Origin: Niveispirillum sp943370215
Lineage (GTDB): Bacteria > Pseudomonadota > Alphaproteobacteria > Azospirillales > Azospirillaceae
Direction: 5' to 3'
Assembly (NCBI GenBank): GCA_943370215.1
Contig: CALRQC020000004.1
Coordinates: forward strand, 62,001 to 126,000
Length of the DNA: 64,000 nucleotides
Shown in pieces: positions 53,231 through 60,544 of this stretch (positions are counted from its first letter, which is position 1; every line of letters starts with the position of its first letter). A program made the position numbers and the translations under genes. The notes beneath the pieces are model-generated. The model had not been told where the DNA came from. It saw only the letters and a list, made by a program, of their open reading frames with translations, and did no database searches.

Positions 53231-54509
53231 GGCACAGGTCGCCGGCATCATCGCCCTGTGCGGGGGGCTGGTCGGGTTGGCCGGCTGGCTTCTGGGGCAC
53301 AGTATTCTGTCCGCCATCGGTGGGACCATCACCATGGCCGGCACAGCCGCTGCCTTTCTGCTGCTGACGCGCGCCAACAATGCCATCATCACTGCCAACC
53401 AGGTGATGGCCCGGCTGGCCCAGGGCGATTACGAAGCGCGCATCATCGGCATCCGCGAGGGCGGAGAACTGGGTGAATTGCTGCACCGGATCAATGACGT
53501 CACCGACCGGGCCGACGCCTTTGTGCGCGAGGCCGCCGCATCGATGCAGGCGGTAACCAATCAGGTTTATTATCGGCGCGTCATGGAAAAGGGCATGGTC
53601 GGCACGTTCCTGGCCGGCAGCCGCATGATGAACACAGCCACCTGCGCCATGGGACAGAAGGTGGAGCAGTTCCGCACCATGGCGGACAAGTTCGAAAGCT
53701 CCATCCGCAATGTCACCGATCAGGTAACCCGTGCCGCCACTGAGGTGGAGGATACGGCCAAGACCATGTCGGAAGCCGCCGAAGACACCAATCACGAAAG
53801 CATGGCCGTGGCCAGTGCGGCCGAACAGGCGTCGGGCAATGTGCAGACAGTGGCCTCGGCGGCCGAGGAATTGTCCGCCTCCATCCAGGCCATCACCGAG
53901 CAGGTGGAACGGTCACGCACCGTCACCGGCAATGCCGTGGAGCGCGCCCGTGCCGCCAATGACCGGGTGGGCACCTTGTCCATCGCCGCACAGCGCATCG
54001 GTGAAGTGGTCGGCCTGATCCAGGAAATTGCCGCCCAGACCAATCTGCTGGCATTGAATGCCACGATTGAGGCAGCCCGCGCCGGAGAGGCCGGCAAAGG
54101 CTTCGCCGTGGTGGCGTCGGAAGTGAAGAATCTGGCCGGACAGACAGCGCGGGCGACGGAGGATATTCAGACCCAGGTGGCCGATATCCAGGCCGCCACC
54201 CAGTCGGCCGTGGACAGCATCAACGAAATCACCCAGGTCGTCGTCGACGTCAATGGCAGTACGGTGGCCATCGCCGCTGCCGTGGAACAGCAGGGGGCAG
54301 CCACCAACGAGATCGCCCGCAATGTTGATCAGGCGGCAACCGGTACCAGGGATGTCTCCCACCGCATCACCAATGTCACCCGGGCGGCGGCGGATACAGG
54401 GGCCGCCTCCACCCAATTGCTGGGATCGGCGGCGGCCCTGGCCCGCCAGTCACAGGATCTGGACCGGGAGATCGACAACTTCCTGGATGCCATGCGAAAG
54501 GTGGTCTGA
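53205..54509 (+). CDS. Methyl-accepting chemotaxis protein without an external sensor domain
   Basis: Chemoreceptor of 434 residues from the ATG at 53205. It has two membrane helices close together (about 10-30 and 36-56) with only a short turn between them, then a HAMP-like region (about 57-110) and a long signalling coiled coil with the kinase-contact tip EIAAQTNLLALNATIEAARA at about 275-295. The absent periplasmic domain fits a receptor that takes its input from the cytoplasm, most simply from the PAS protein encoded just upstream. Confidence 0.93.
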   Translation: MTSSSSLFKAQVAGIIALCGGLVGLAGWLLGHSILSAIGGTITMAGTAAAFLLLTRANNAIITANQVMARLAQGDYEARIIGIREGGELGELLHRINDVTDRADAFVREAAASMQAVTNQVYYRRVMEKGMVGTFLAGSRMMNTATCAMGQKVEQFRTMADKFESSIRNVTDQVTRAATEVEDTAKTMSEAAEDTNHESMAVASAAEQASGNVQTVASAAEELSASIQAITEQVERSRTVTGNAVERARAANDRVGTLSIAAQRIGEVVGLIQEIAAQTNLLALNATIEAARAGEAGKGFAVVASEVKNLAGQTARATEDIQTQVADIQAATQSAVDSINEITQVVVDVNGSTVAIAAAVEQQGAATNEIARNVDQAATGTRDVSHRITNVTRAAADTGAASTQLLGSAAALARQSQDLDREIDNFLDAMRKVV

Positions 54510-54608
54510 GCTGGCAAAGGTTGGGAAATTCGCGGGGTCAGCGATTGACCCCGCGATATATCGCCACCACATAGCGGCCCGTTACATTACACATAACGGA
54601 GCAGAGCC

Positions 54609-55292
54609 ATGACCACGCCTCCCACCCGACGTGACCTGATGCAACGTGGCAGCCTCGTCCTTGCCGGCACCTGTCTGACGGCAATCGGCGGGGGCGGCCT
54701 GCTGGCGGGTTTGTTTACCGGCAGTGCGCAGGCAGCCCCACTGACCACAGGCAAGCCGGCCCCCGCCTTCAGCGGCAATACCATTGACGGCAAGACTGTC
54801 AGTCTGGCCGATTTCAAAGGCAAACCGGTGATCCTGGAATGGACCAACCATGGTTGCCCCTTCGTGCGCAAACATTATGACACGGCCAATATGCAGAGCC
54901 TGCAAAAGGAAATGGTCGGCCGCGGCGCTGTCTGGATCACCATCATCAGTTCGGCCGCTGGAGAGCAGGGCCATGTCAGCCCGGCAGAGGCCAAACAGCG
55001 CTATGCAGCGGAAGATTGGGGCGCCAGCGCCGTGATCCTGGACCCAAAGGGAGAGATCGGCCGCGCCTATGACGCCAAGGTCACCCCACACATGTTCATC
55101 ATCGGGGCCGACGGAACCCTGCTTTATGAAGGCGGGATCGATGACAAACCCACCGCCAAGCCGGAAGATGTCACCAGTGCCACCAATTATGTGCGCGCCG
55201 CGATGGAGGATATTCTGGCCGGCCGCCCCGTGCGAACCGCCAGCAGCCGCCCCTATGGTTGCAGCGTGAAATATTCCAAAACAACGGCCTAA
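54609..55292 (+). CDS. Exported redoxin / thioredoxin-like protein with a single active-site Cys
   Basis: Protein of 227 residues with a Tat-like signal (TRRDLMQRGSLVLAGTCL) and cleavage near AQAAP. The thioredoxin fold (about 45-175) carries HGCPFVRKHYDTANMQ with Cys83 but no CXXC pair, as in one-Cys peroxiredoxin-like proteins; the cis-Pro region is VTPHMFIIGADGTLLYEGGI. A second Cys lies near the C-terminus (PYGCSVKY). A role in periplasmic peroxide or thiol handling is inferred. It stands alone after the chemoreceptor gene. Confidence 0.85.
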   Translation: MTTPPTRRDLMQRGSLVLAGTCLTAIGGGGLLAGLFTGSAQAAPLTTGKPAPAFSGNTIDGKTVSLADFKGKPVILEWTNHGCPFVRKHYDTANMQSLQKEMVGRGAVWITIISSAAGEQGHVSPAEAKQRYAAEDWGASAVILDPKGEIGRAYDAKVTPHMFIIGADGTLLYEGGIDDKPTAKPEDVTSATNYVRAAMEDILAGRPVRTASSRPYGCSVKYSKTTA

Positions 55293-55782
55293 GCGCTGCG
55301 GCCGTTAACTAAACCGTTCAGATGACGAACCGATATCGGTAATTTCACTACCGGCTCGCCTCCCTCCCGCCGTTCAGGCAAGAAAAAAGGCCGTGGCATT
55401 GCCACGGCCTGAGTTTAGGGAGGAAACGCCCAAGAAGTGCGTTACGACAGAGGGCATAGGGCCGTGTCGCAAGACAGACTATGCCCGCCTCGTTCACATT
55501 GTGCAAGTGCAAAATCAGAAACCCGGGATGCATCCTCGTTCTAACTGTTGCCAAGAGGTTAGCACGCCCTCACGATACATACTGCCTTCGCGCCGCAACA
55601 TAGTGCTGCACAATAGCCACACCTCACGGGCTACGCGCCTCTGAACCGCTCCGGGAGCGCCCACACATGGCTGCCTCCCCCTCTCCCATCGGACCCATTG
55701 GGCATGTCACGGCGTTACCGCCGACGTCCCGGCCCAATCCAACCGCCGGACATTACGCACAACCATTCAGGGGACAAGGCAG
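55293..55782. other. 490-nt gene-free region before otsA
   Basis: No convincing protein gene. It contains a strong minus-strand terminator (next entry), and otsA's promoter should lie near its right end. The 68-codon minus-strand frame at 55348-55554 runs through the terminator and is rejected. The minus-strand sequence just before the terminator contains GTTTCCTCCC, a pattern that would suit a small antisense-type RNA, but this is only a suggestion. Confidence 0.4.
55384..55409 (-). terminator. Minus-strand intrinsic terminator with no obvious gene
   Basis: Perfect 9-bp arms GGCCGTGGC and GCCACGGCC with a 3-nt loop, followed on the minus strand by TTTTTTCTTG. No minus-strand protein gene lies upstream of it for several kb, so either it ends a small RNA or it faces antisense transcription. 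Confidence 0.75.
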
Positions 55783-57171
55783 GTGAACCGTCTCGTTATC
55801 ATCTCCAACCGGGTCGCACCCGTGACAGAGGGGAAAAGCCAGGCCGGTGGCCTGGCCGTCGCCATCCTGGAAGCCCTGAAACGCCAAGGGGGCATCTGGT
55901 TCGGCTGGAATGGAGACATTGAAGAGAGCGCGGAAGCCACCGAACCAATAATGAAGCAGGCAGGAGGCATCACCTATGCCACCATGCCGCTCAGCCGGCG
56001 CGACCATGACGAATATTACAATGGCTATGCCAACGCGACCTTATGGCCGCTACTGCATTACCGGCTGGATCTGGCCAGTTTCGACGCCATCACCTATGAA
56101 GGCTATCGCCGGGTCAACACGCGGTTCGCAGCAAAGGTGACGCCGCTGCTGCGTGACCAGGATCTGATCTGGGTACATGATTACCATTTGATCCCGCTGG
56201 GTCAGGCGTTACGCCAACGCGGCCACGGCCAGCGAATGGGCTTTTTCCTGCATACGCCCTGGCCATCGCCGGAAATTCTCTCCGCCCTGCCGGCGATGAC
56301 GGAGTTGGTGGAAGCCGTCTGCGCCTATGATCTGGTCGGCTTCCACACACGCGATGATCTGGGCTGTTTTACCCAATGCATCGCGGCAGCCGGTGTGGGC
56401 ACGGTGGAGATGGCCGACGATGGTGCCTCTGCCCGGATCGTTGCCGCCAATGGCCGGAAGGTGGAAGCCCGCGTCTTCCCCATCAGCATCGATACAGCCA
56501 ATCTGGAAAAGCTGGCGGCTCAGGCAGCGCAGAGCGAGGCGACACAACGCCTGCGCGACAGTCTGGTGGGCCGCGCCCTCATCATCGGGGTGGACCGGCT
56601 GGATTATTCCAAGGGCTTGCCGCAGCGTTTCGCCGCCTTTCAGGAATTGCTGGAGCGGTACCCGAAAAACCTGTCCGCCGTCAGTTTCCTGCAGATCGCC
56701 CCGCCCTCGCGCAGCGATGTGACGGAATATCAGCAGATTCGGCGGGAATTGGAAACCATGGCCAGCCATATCAATGGCCTGTTCGCTGATTTCGACTGGG
56801 TGCCCATTCGCTATCTCAACCGCAGTTTCGGACGGCGCACCCTGGCCGGATTCTACCGCGCCGCCCAGGTGGGGTTGGTGACGCCCTTGCGCGACGGGAT
56901 GAATCTGGTCGCCAAGGAATATGTCGCGGCCCAAGATCCAGACGATCCCGGTGTGCTGGTCCTCTCCCGTTTTGCCGGCGCAGCGCGGGAGATGGAAGAA
57001 GCTCTGCTGGTCAACCCCTATGACACGGGTGAAGTGGCAGAGTGCCTGCAGCGGGCCCTGCATATGCCCTTGGCGGAACGCAAGGAGCGGCACACAGCCA
57101 TGCTGCGGCACCTGCGGGAATATGATATCACCCGCTGGCGGGAAGATTATGTCGCCGCGCTGTCCGGGTGA
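55783..57171 (+). CDS. otsA: Alpha,alpha-trehalose-phosphate synthase (UDP- or GDP-forming)
   Basis: GT20 enzyme that joins nucleotide-glucose and glucose-6-phosphate for trehalose synthesis; 462 residues. Key sites: NRVAP and AGGLA at the N-terminus, Asp133 in HDYHLIPLG, Arg272 and Lys277 in DRLDYSKGLPQR, and Asp371 in RDGMNLVAKEYVA. It starts with GTG at 55783. No otsB phosphatase is adjacent, so that step must be encoded elsewhere. Trehalose usually protects against osmotic stress and drying. Confidence 0.96.
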   Translation: MNRLVIISNRVAPVTEGKSQAGGLAVAILEALKRQGGIWFGWNGDIEESAEATEPIMKQAGGITYATMPLSRRDHDEYYNGYANATLWPLLHYRLDLASFDAITYEGYRRVNTRFAAKVTPLLRDQDLIWVHDYHLIPLGQALRQRGHGQRMGFFLHTPWPSPEILSALPAMTELVEAVCAYDLVGFHTRDDLGCFTQCIAAAGVGTVEMADDGASARIVAANGRKVEARVFPISIDTANLEKLAAQAAQSEATQRLRDSLVGRALIIGVDRLDYSKGLPQRFAAFQELLERYPKNLSAVSFLQIAPPSRSDVTEYQQIRRELETMASHINGLFADFDWVPIRYLNRSFGRRTLAGFYRAAQVGLVTPLRDGMNLVAKEYVAAQDPDDPGVLVLSRFAGAAREMEEALLVNPYDTGEVAECLQRALHMPLAERKERHTAMLRHLREYDITRWREDYVAALSG

Positions 57172-57209
57172 AGGGTCTGCAAGGCACCCATCCACCCCCA
57201 GACAGCGCA

Positions 57210-57235
57210 GCGTCCCTTTACTTTTGGACGTTTTT
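57210..57235 (+). terminator. Likely terminator of otsA
   Basis: Arms CGTCC and GGACG with a 10-nt loop, followed by TTTTT. The stem is short, but it is well placed 40 nt past the stop. Confidence 0.5.
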
Positions 57236-57297
57236 CGCCTAAAAGCCCCCCACATTTTTTCACGGCGTACAGCACCCCTGGAGGCTGGCGCCATACC

Positions 57298-57345
57298 GAC
57301 CCGGACCGGTGGGAACGGATTCCACCGGATCAGGGTCTTTTTTGC
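57298..57345 (+). terminator. Terminator-like hairpin just before rplY (possible attenuator)
   Basis: Long stem: CCGGTGG/CCACCGG extended by GACCC/GGGTC with an internal mismatch, then TTTTTT. It lies only 16 nt before the rplY start and just upstream of its AGGAGAG site. If the rplY promoter lies between the otsA terminator and this hairpin, it would act as an attenuator; otherwise it is a second otsA terminator. Confidence 0.7.
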
Positions 57346-57361
57346 ATGTCAGGAGAGTACC

Positions 57362-57946
57362 ATGACCCAGATTATCGCGCTCGCCGCCACGGCCCGCGAC
57401 CGGGCCGGAAAGGGGACCGCCCGTGCTACGCGCCGTGATGGTCGTATCCCGGCTGTCATCTACGGCAACAAGGAAAAGCCGGTGATGATCGCCCTGGACA
57501 CCACGAAGTTCACCCGTGAACTGCACCGTCCGGGCTTCTTCACCCACCTGTTCGATATCGAACTGGATGGCGTGAAGCACCGCGTTCTGCCCCGTGACGT
57601 CCAGTTGGACCCGGTCTATGACCGTCCGCTGCATGTGGACTTCCTGCGCGTCAGCGACACCACCGAAATCACCCTGAAGGTGCCGGTGGAATTCGTGAAT
57701 GTTGAAACCTGCCCGGGCATCAAGCGCGGCGGTATGCTGAATATCGTTCGTCACGATATCGAAGTGTATGCCCGCGCCGCTGCGATCCCGGAGAAGATCA
57801 CCGTTGATCTGGCCGGCGTTGACGTGGGTGCCTCCATCCACATCTCTGCCGTGAAGCTGCCGGAAGGCGTGCGTCCGACCATCGATGACCGCGATTTCAC
57901 CATCGCGACCCTCGTCGCCCCGTCGGGCGGCAGCGACGCCGCTTGA
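57362..57946 (+). CDS. rplY: 50S ribosomal protein L25 (general stress protein Ctc type)
   Basis: 5S rRNA-binding ribosomal protein of 194 residues, the long form with a C-terminal Ctc domain. The N-terminal RNA-binding part has RDRAGKGTARATRRDGRIPAV and IYGNKEKPVMIALD; the C-terminal beta domain runs from about 95 to 185 (VPVEFVNVETCPGIKRGG). AGGAGAG precedes the ATG at 57362; the open frame further upstream overlaps otsA. It pairs with pth, a conserved order. Confidence 0.97.
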   Translation: MTQIIALAATARDRAGKGTARATRRDGRIPAVIYGNKEKPVMIALDTTKFTRELHRPGFFTHLFDIELDGVKHRVLPRDVQLDPVYDRPLHVDFLRVSDTTEITLKVPVEFVNVETCPGIKRGGMLNIVRHDIEVYARAAAIPEKITVDLAGVDVGASIHISAVKLPEGVRPTIDDRDFTIATLVAPSGGSDAA

Positions 57947-57967
57947 TAATATCAAGAGACTCGAACG

Positions 57968-58585
57968 ATGCGGTTGCTGGTCGGCCTGGGCAATCCCGGC
58001 TCGGAATATGAACGGCACCGGCATAATGTCGGGTTCATGGCGGTGGATGATATCCACCGCCATTACGGCTTCGGCCCCTGGAAGAAGCGCTTCCAGGGGT
58101 TCGTCGCCGAAGGTCTGGTGGGGGGCGAGAAATGCTTCCTGCTGAAGCCACAGACCTTCATGAACCTTTCCGGCCAGTCGGTCGGGGAGGCCATGCGCTT
58201 CTATAAGCTGATCCCTGATCAGGTTATCGTCTTCCATGACGAATTGGATGTCGCCCCGGCCAAGATCCGGGTGAAGCAGGGTGGTGGCCATGGCGGCCAT
58301 AACGGCCTGCGCTCCATCGATGATCATATCGGCAAGGATTACTGGCGCGTGCGCATCGGCATCGGCCATCCCGGCGACAAGGATCGGGTGCATGGCTGGG
58401 TGCTGGGCAATTTTGCCAAGGCCGACGAGCCCTGGCTGGCCAAGCTGCTGGAAACGCTGACCGGCGAACTGGCGACCCTGGTGAAGGGGGAGCCGGAGAA
58501 ATACGCCTCCCGCGTTGCCTCCCTGTCCCAGCCGCCAAAGCCCCCCAAAGCGCCGAAGCCACCGAAACCAGACGCCCCGGTCTGA
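57968..58585 (+). CDS. pth: Peptidyl-tRNA hydrolase
   Basis: Recycles peptidyl-tRNA released from stalled ribosomes; 205 residues. Active-site residues are visible: Asn9 in VGLGNPGSEYE, His19 in RHRHNVGFMAVD, the FMNLSGQSV segment, and the Asp in VFHDELDVAPAKIRVKQGGG followed by GHNGLRSI. A Pro/Lys-rich low-complexity tail (PPKPPKAPKPPKPDAP) extends the protein by about 15 residues. It follows rplY by 21 nt and is co-transcribed with it. Confidence 0.97.
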   Translation: MRLLVGLGNPGSEYERHRHNVGFMAVDDIHRHYGFGPWKKRFQGFVAEGLVGGEKCFLLKPQTFMNLSGQSVGEAMRFYKLIPDQVIVFHDELDVAPAKIRVKQGGGHGGHNGLRSIDDHIGKDYWRVRIGIGHPGDKDRVHGWVLGNFAKADEPWLAKLLETLTGELATLVKGEPEKYASRVASLSQPPKPPKAPKPPKPDAPV

Positions 58586-58589
58586 TCCC

Positions 58590-59768
58590 CTACCCTTCCT
58601 GCTTGTAAGGGCTTTCCGCCATCAGGGCAGCAATGTCCTGTGCGATAAAGGCGCGTTCATTTTCCAGGAAGGTCGCCACCCCCTTGCGCAGGCCCGGATG
58701 GGTCAGGTGATGCACGCTGTAGGTTTCCACCGGCAGATAGCCGCGCTGGATTTTATGTTCCCCCTGGGCCCCAGCCTCCACGCGTGCCAGCCCGCGTTCA
58801 ATGGCGAAATCCAGCGCGCGGTAATAGCAGGCCTCAAAATGCAGGAACGGGTACTCCCCTGCCCCACCCCAGTTGCGGCCATAAAGCGTATCGCCCCCCA
58901 GCAGGTTCAAGGCACCGCCAACCCAGCGCGCACCATCGCGCGCCATCACCAGCACCACCTGATCGGCCATTGTCTCACCCAGGCGGAAGAAGAACTCGCG
59001 GGTCAAATAGGGTGAGCCCCATTTGCGATCCGACGTCGCCCGGTACAGCCGGTCAAAGGCATCCCAATGTTCTTCGCGCAACGCGTCCCCGGTCAGGGTG
59101 GTTAGCACCAGCCCGCTATCGGCCACCGCCTGCCGTTCCTTGCGCACCGCCTTGCGCTTGCGGGAACTGAACTGGGCCAGAAAATCATCGAAGCTGCGAT
59201 AGCCCTGGTTGGTCCAATGATATTGGGTGCCGATCCGGCCCAACCAGCCACGGGCGGTAAAATCGCGATATTCCGCCTCAGTCACGAAATTCACATGCAC
59301 GCCGGAGAGGTCATTATCCTCGGCCAGCCGGCGCAGACCCGTCATCATGGCAGCGGCCGTACCCGGCGGCGCATCGGCGCGCAGCAACAGTCGGGGGCCG
59401 GTGACGGGGGTGAAAGGAACCGCTGACAAAAGCTTGGGGTAATAGTCCCCACCGGCCCGGTGCAGCGCATTGGCCCACCCCTGGTCGAAAACATATTCGC
59501 CATAGGAATGGAATTTCACATAAAGCGGCACCGCCGCCAGCAGGCGGCCGTTTTCATCACTGAGGGTCAGATGGCGCGGCTGCCAGCCGCTATCTCCCCC
59601 GACTGAGCCGCTTTCTTCCAGAATCCGCAGGAAATCATGACGGATGAAGGGATTGTCAGCCCCACCCGGCACCCCGGCGGCACAGGCCGCCCATTCGATG
59701 GCGGGCATGTCGCTGATGCTCTCCACCAGCTTCAGCGTGATGGCGCCGGGGGATGTGCCTGTTTCCAT
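58590..59768 (-). CDS. GNAT-fold protein of the COG3146 / peptidoglycan-biosynthesis FemAB-like group
   Basis: Cytoplasmic protein of 392 residues from the ATG at 59768; an ATG at 59780 is equally possible and no clear ribosome binding site favours either. Typical segments are ADNPFIRHDFLRILEESGS, WTNQGYRSFDDFLAQFSSRKR and CYYRALDFAIERGLARVEAGAQGEHK-like sequence. Family members are predicted acyl/aminoacyl transferases of unknown substrate. A perfect 9-bp inverted repeat lies directly upstream. It converges on pth with 4 nt between stops. Confidence 0.82.
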   Translation of the reverse strand: METGTSPGAITLKLVESISDMPAIEWAACAAGVPGGADNPFIRHDFLRILEESGSVGGDSGWQPRHLTLSDENGRLLAAVPLYVKFHSYGEYVFDQGWANALHRAGGDYYPKLLSAVPFTPVTGPRLLLRADAPPGTAAAMMTGLRRLAEDNDLSGVHVNFVTEAEYRDFTARGWLGRIGTQYHWTNQGYRSFDDFLAQFSSRKRKAVRKERQAVADSGLVLTTLTGDALREEHWDAFDRLYRATSDRKWGSPYLTREFFFRLGETMADQVVLVMARDGARWVGGALNLLGGDTLYGRNWGGAGEYPFLHFEACYYRALDFAIERGLARVEAGAQGEHKIQRGYLPVETYSVHHLTHPGLRKGVATFLENERAFIAQDIAALMAESPYKQEG

Positions 59769-59780
59769 ATCGCTCAACAT

Positions 59781-59800
59781 TCTGTCGCATCTGCGACAGA
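59781..59800. promoter_or_regulatory. Operator-like inverted repeat at the acyltransferase start
   Basis: Perfect arms TCTGTCGCA and TGCGACAGA with a 2-nt centre, ending one base before an ATG at 59780. The size and symmetry suit a dimeric regulator binding over the promoter or start. No matching regulator gene is adjacent. Confidence 0.45.
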
Positions 59801-59865
59801 CGATATGGCACCAGGGGCTGGCACGCCAAGGGCCAACCCCTGAAAACATAATGCTTTTACCACGT

Positions 59866-59960
59866 CCCCGTGATCGGGCCCGATCACGGGGTTTCAATCG
59901 CCAGCGCCGCCCCCGGCGGCGCGACCCGTTTCCGATGAGTTCTGATCAACGGAAACGGGA
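59866..59960. repeat. Three consecutive perfect inverted repeats
   Basis: 59866-59891 is a 26-nt perfect palindrome with half CCCCGTGATCGGG. 59904-59922 has arms GCGCCGCC/GGCGGCGC with 3-nt loop. 59926-59960 has arms CCCGTTTCCG/CGGAAACGGG with a loop of about 15 nt, touching the ridA stop. None is followed by a T-tract. They may stabilise or end the ridA transcript, or be intergenic repeat elements. Confidence 0.6.
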
Positions 59961-60428
59961 TCAGGCCACTTCGAAGATCGCTTCGACCTCTACCGCCACG
60001 CCCAGCGGCAAGGAGGAAGCGGAAACGGCCGAACGGGCATGGCGGCCGGCTTCACCGAACACTTCCTGCATCAGTTCCGAAGCGCCGTTGATCACCTTGG
60101 GCTGATCGTTGAAGTCGCCCGTGGAATTGACGAACCCGACCAGCTTCACCACGCGGGTGATCCGGTCCAGATCGCCCTCCAGCGCCGCCTTGGCCTGGGC
60201 GATCAGGTTCAGCGCGCAGGTGCGCGCGGCTTCCCGCCCTTCCTCGATGCTGTAACCCGCACCCAGCTTGCCGATATGGCGCAACTCACCATTCCACAGC
60301 GGAATCTGGCCGGAAATGAAAAGCTGGTTGCCGGTGCGCACGGCCGGCACATAGGCCGCCACCGGGGCCGCCGCCTTCGGCAGCTCAATCCCCAGTTCCG
60401 CCAGACGCGCATCAATACGACCTGACAT
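59961..60428 (-). CDS. ridA: RidA/YjgF family protein
   Basis: Reactive enamine/imine deaminase family member of 155 residues. It shows GNQLFISGQIPLWNG, LNLIAQAKAALEGDLDRI, and the C-terminal RSAVSASSLPLGVAVEVEAI with the conserved Arg and Glu. The protein is longer at the N-terminus than the roughly 128-residue RidA core and fits the longer YjgF subgroup. A role in removing 2-aminoacrylate-like intermediates of amino-acid metabolism is inferred from the family. Confidence 0.93.
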   Translation of the reverse strand: MSGRIDARLAELGIELPKAAAPVAAYVPAVRTGNQLFISGQIPLWNGELRHIGKLGAGYSIEEGREAARTCALNLIAQAKAALEGDLDRITRVVKLVGFVNSTGDFNDQPKVINGASELMQEVFGEAGRHARSAVSASSLPLGVAVEVEAIFEVA

Positions 60429-60544
60429 GAAATCCTCCTGTATGTTGATTGCTGCAAAATCCCGGCCCGTTGGTCCGACCGAAACACTGGTTAAGCCCCT
60501 GTTTAGCGCGGCAGCAGGCCGCCGTGAAAGGCGGTTCTGTTGTC

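Noticed and set aside
51130..55292. Possible defence or toxin-antitoxin system near the tRNA-Val pair
   Set aside because: tRNA genes are common integration sites, but I see no integrase, no direct repeat of the tRNA 3' end and no nuclease or toxin; the genes are signalling proteins.
55348..55554. A 68-codon minus-strand open frame before otsA
   Set aside because: It runs through a perfect intrinsic terminator and has no ribosome binding site or family pattern.
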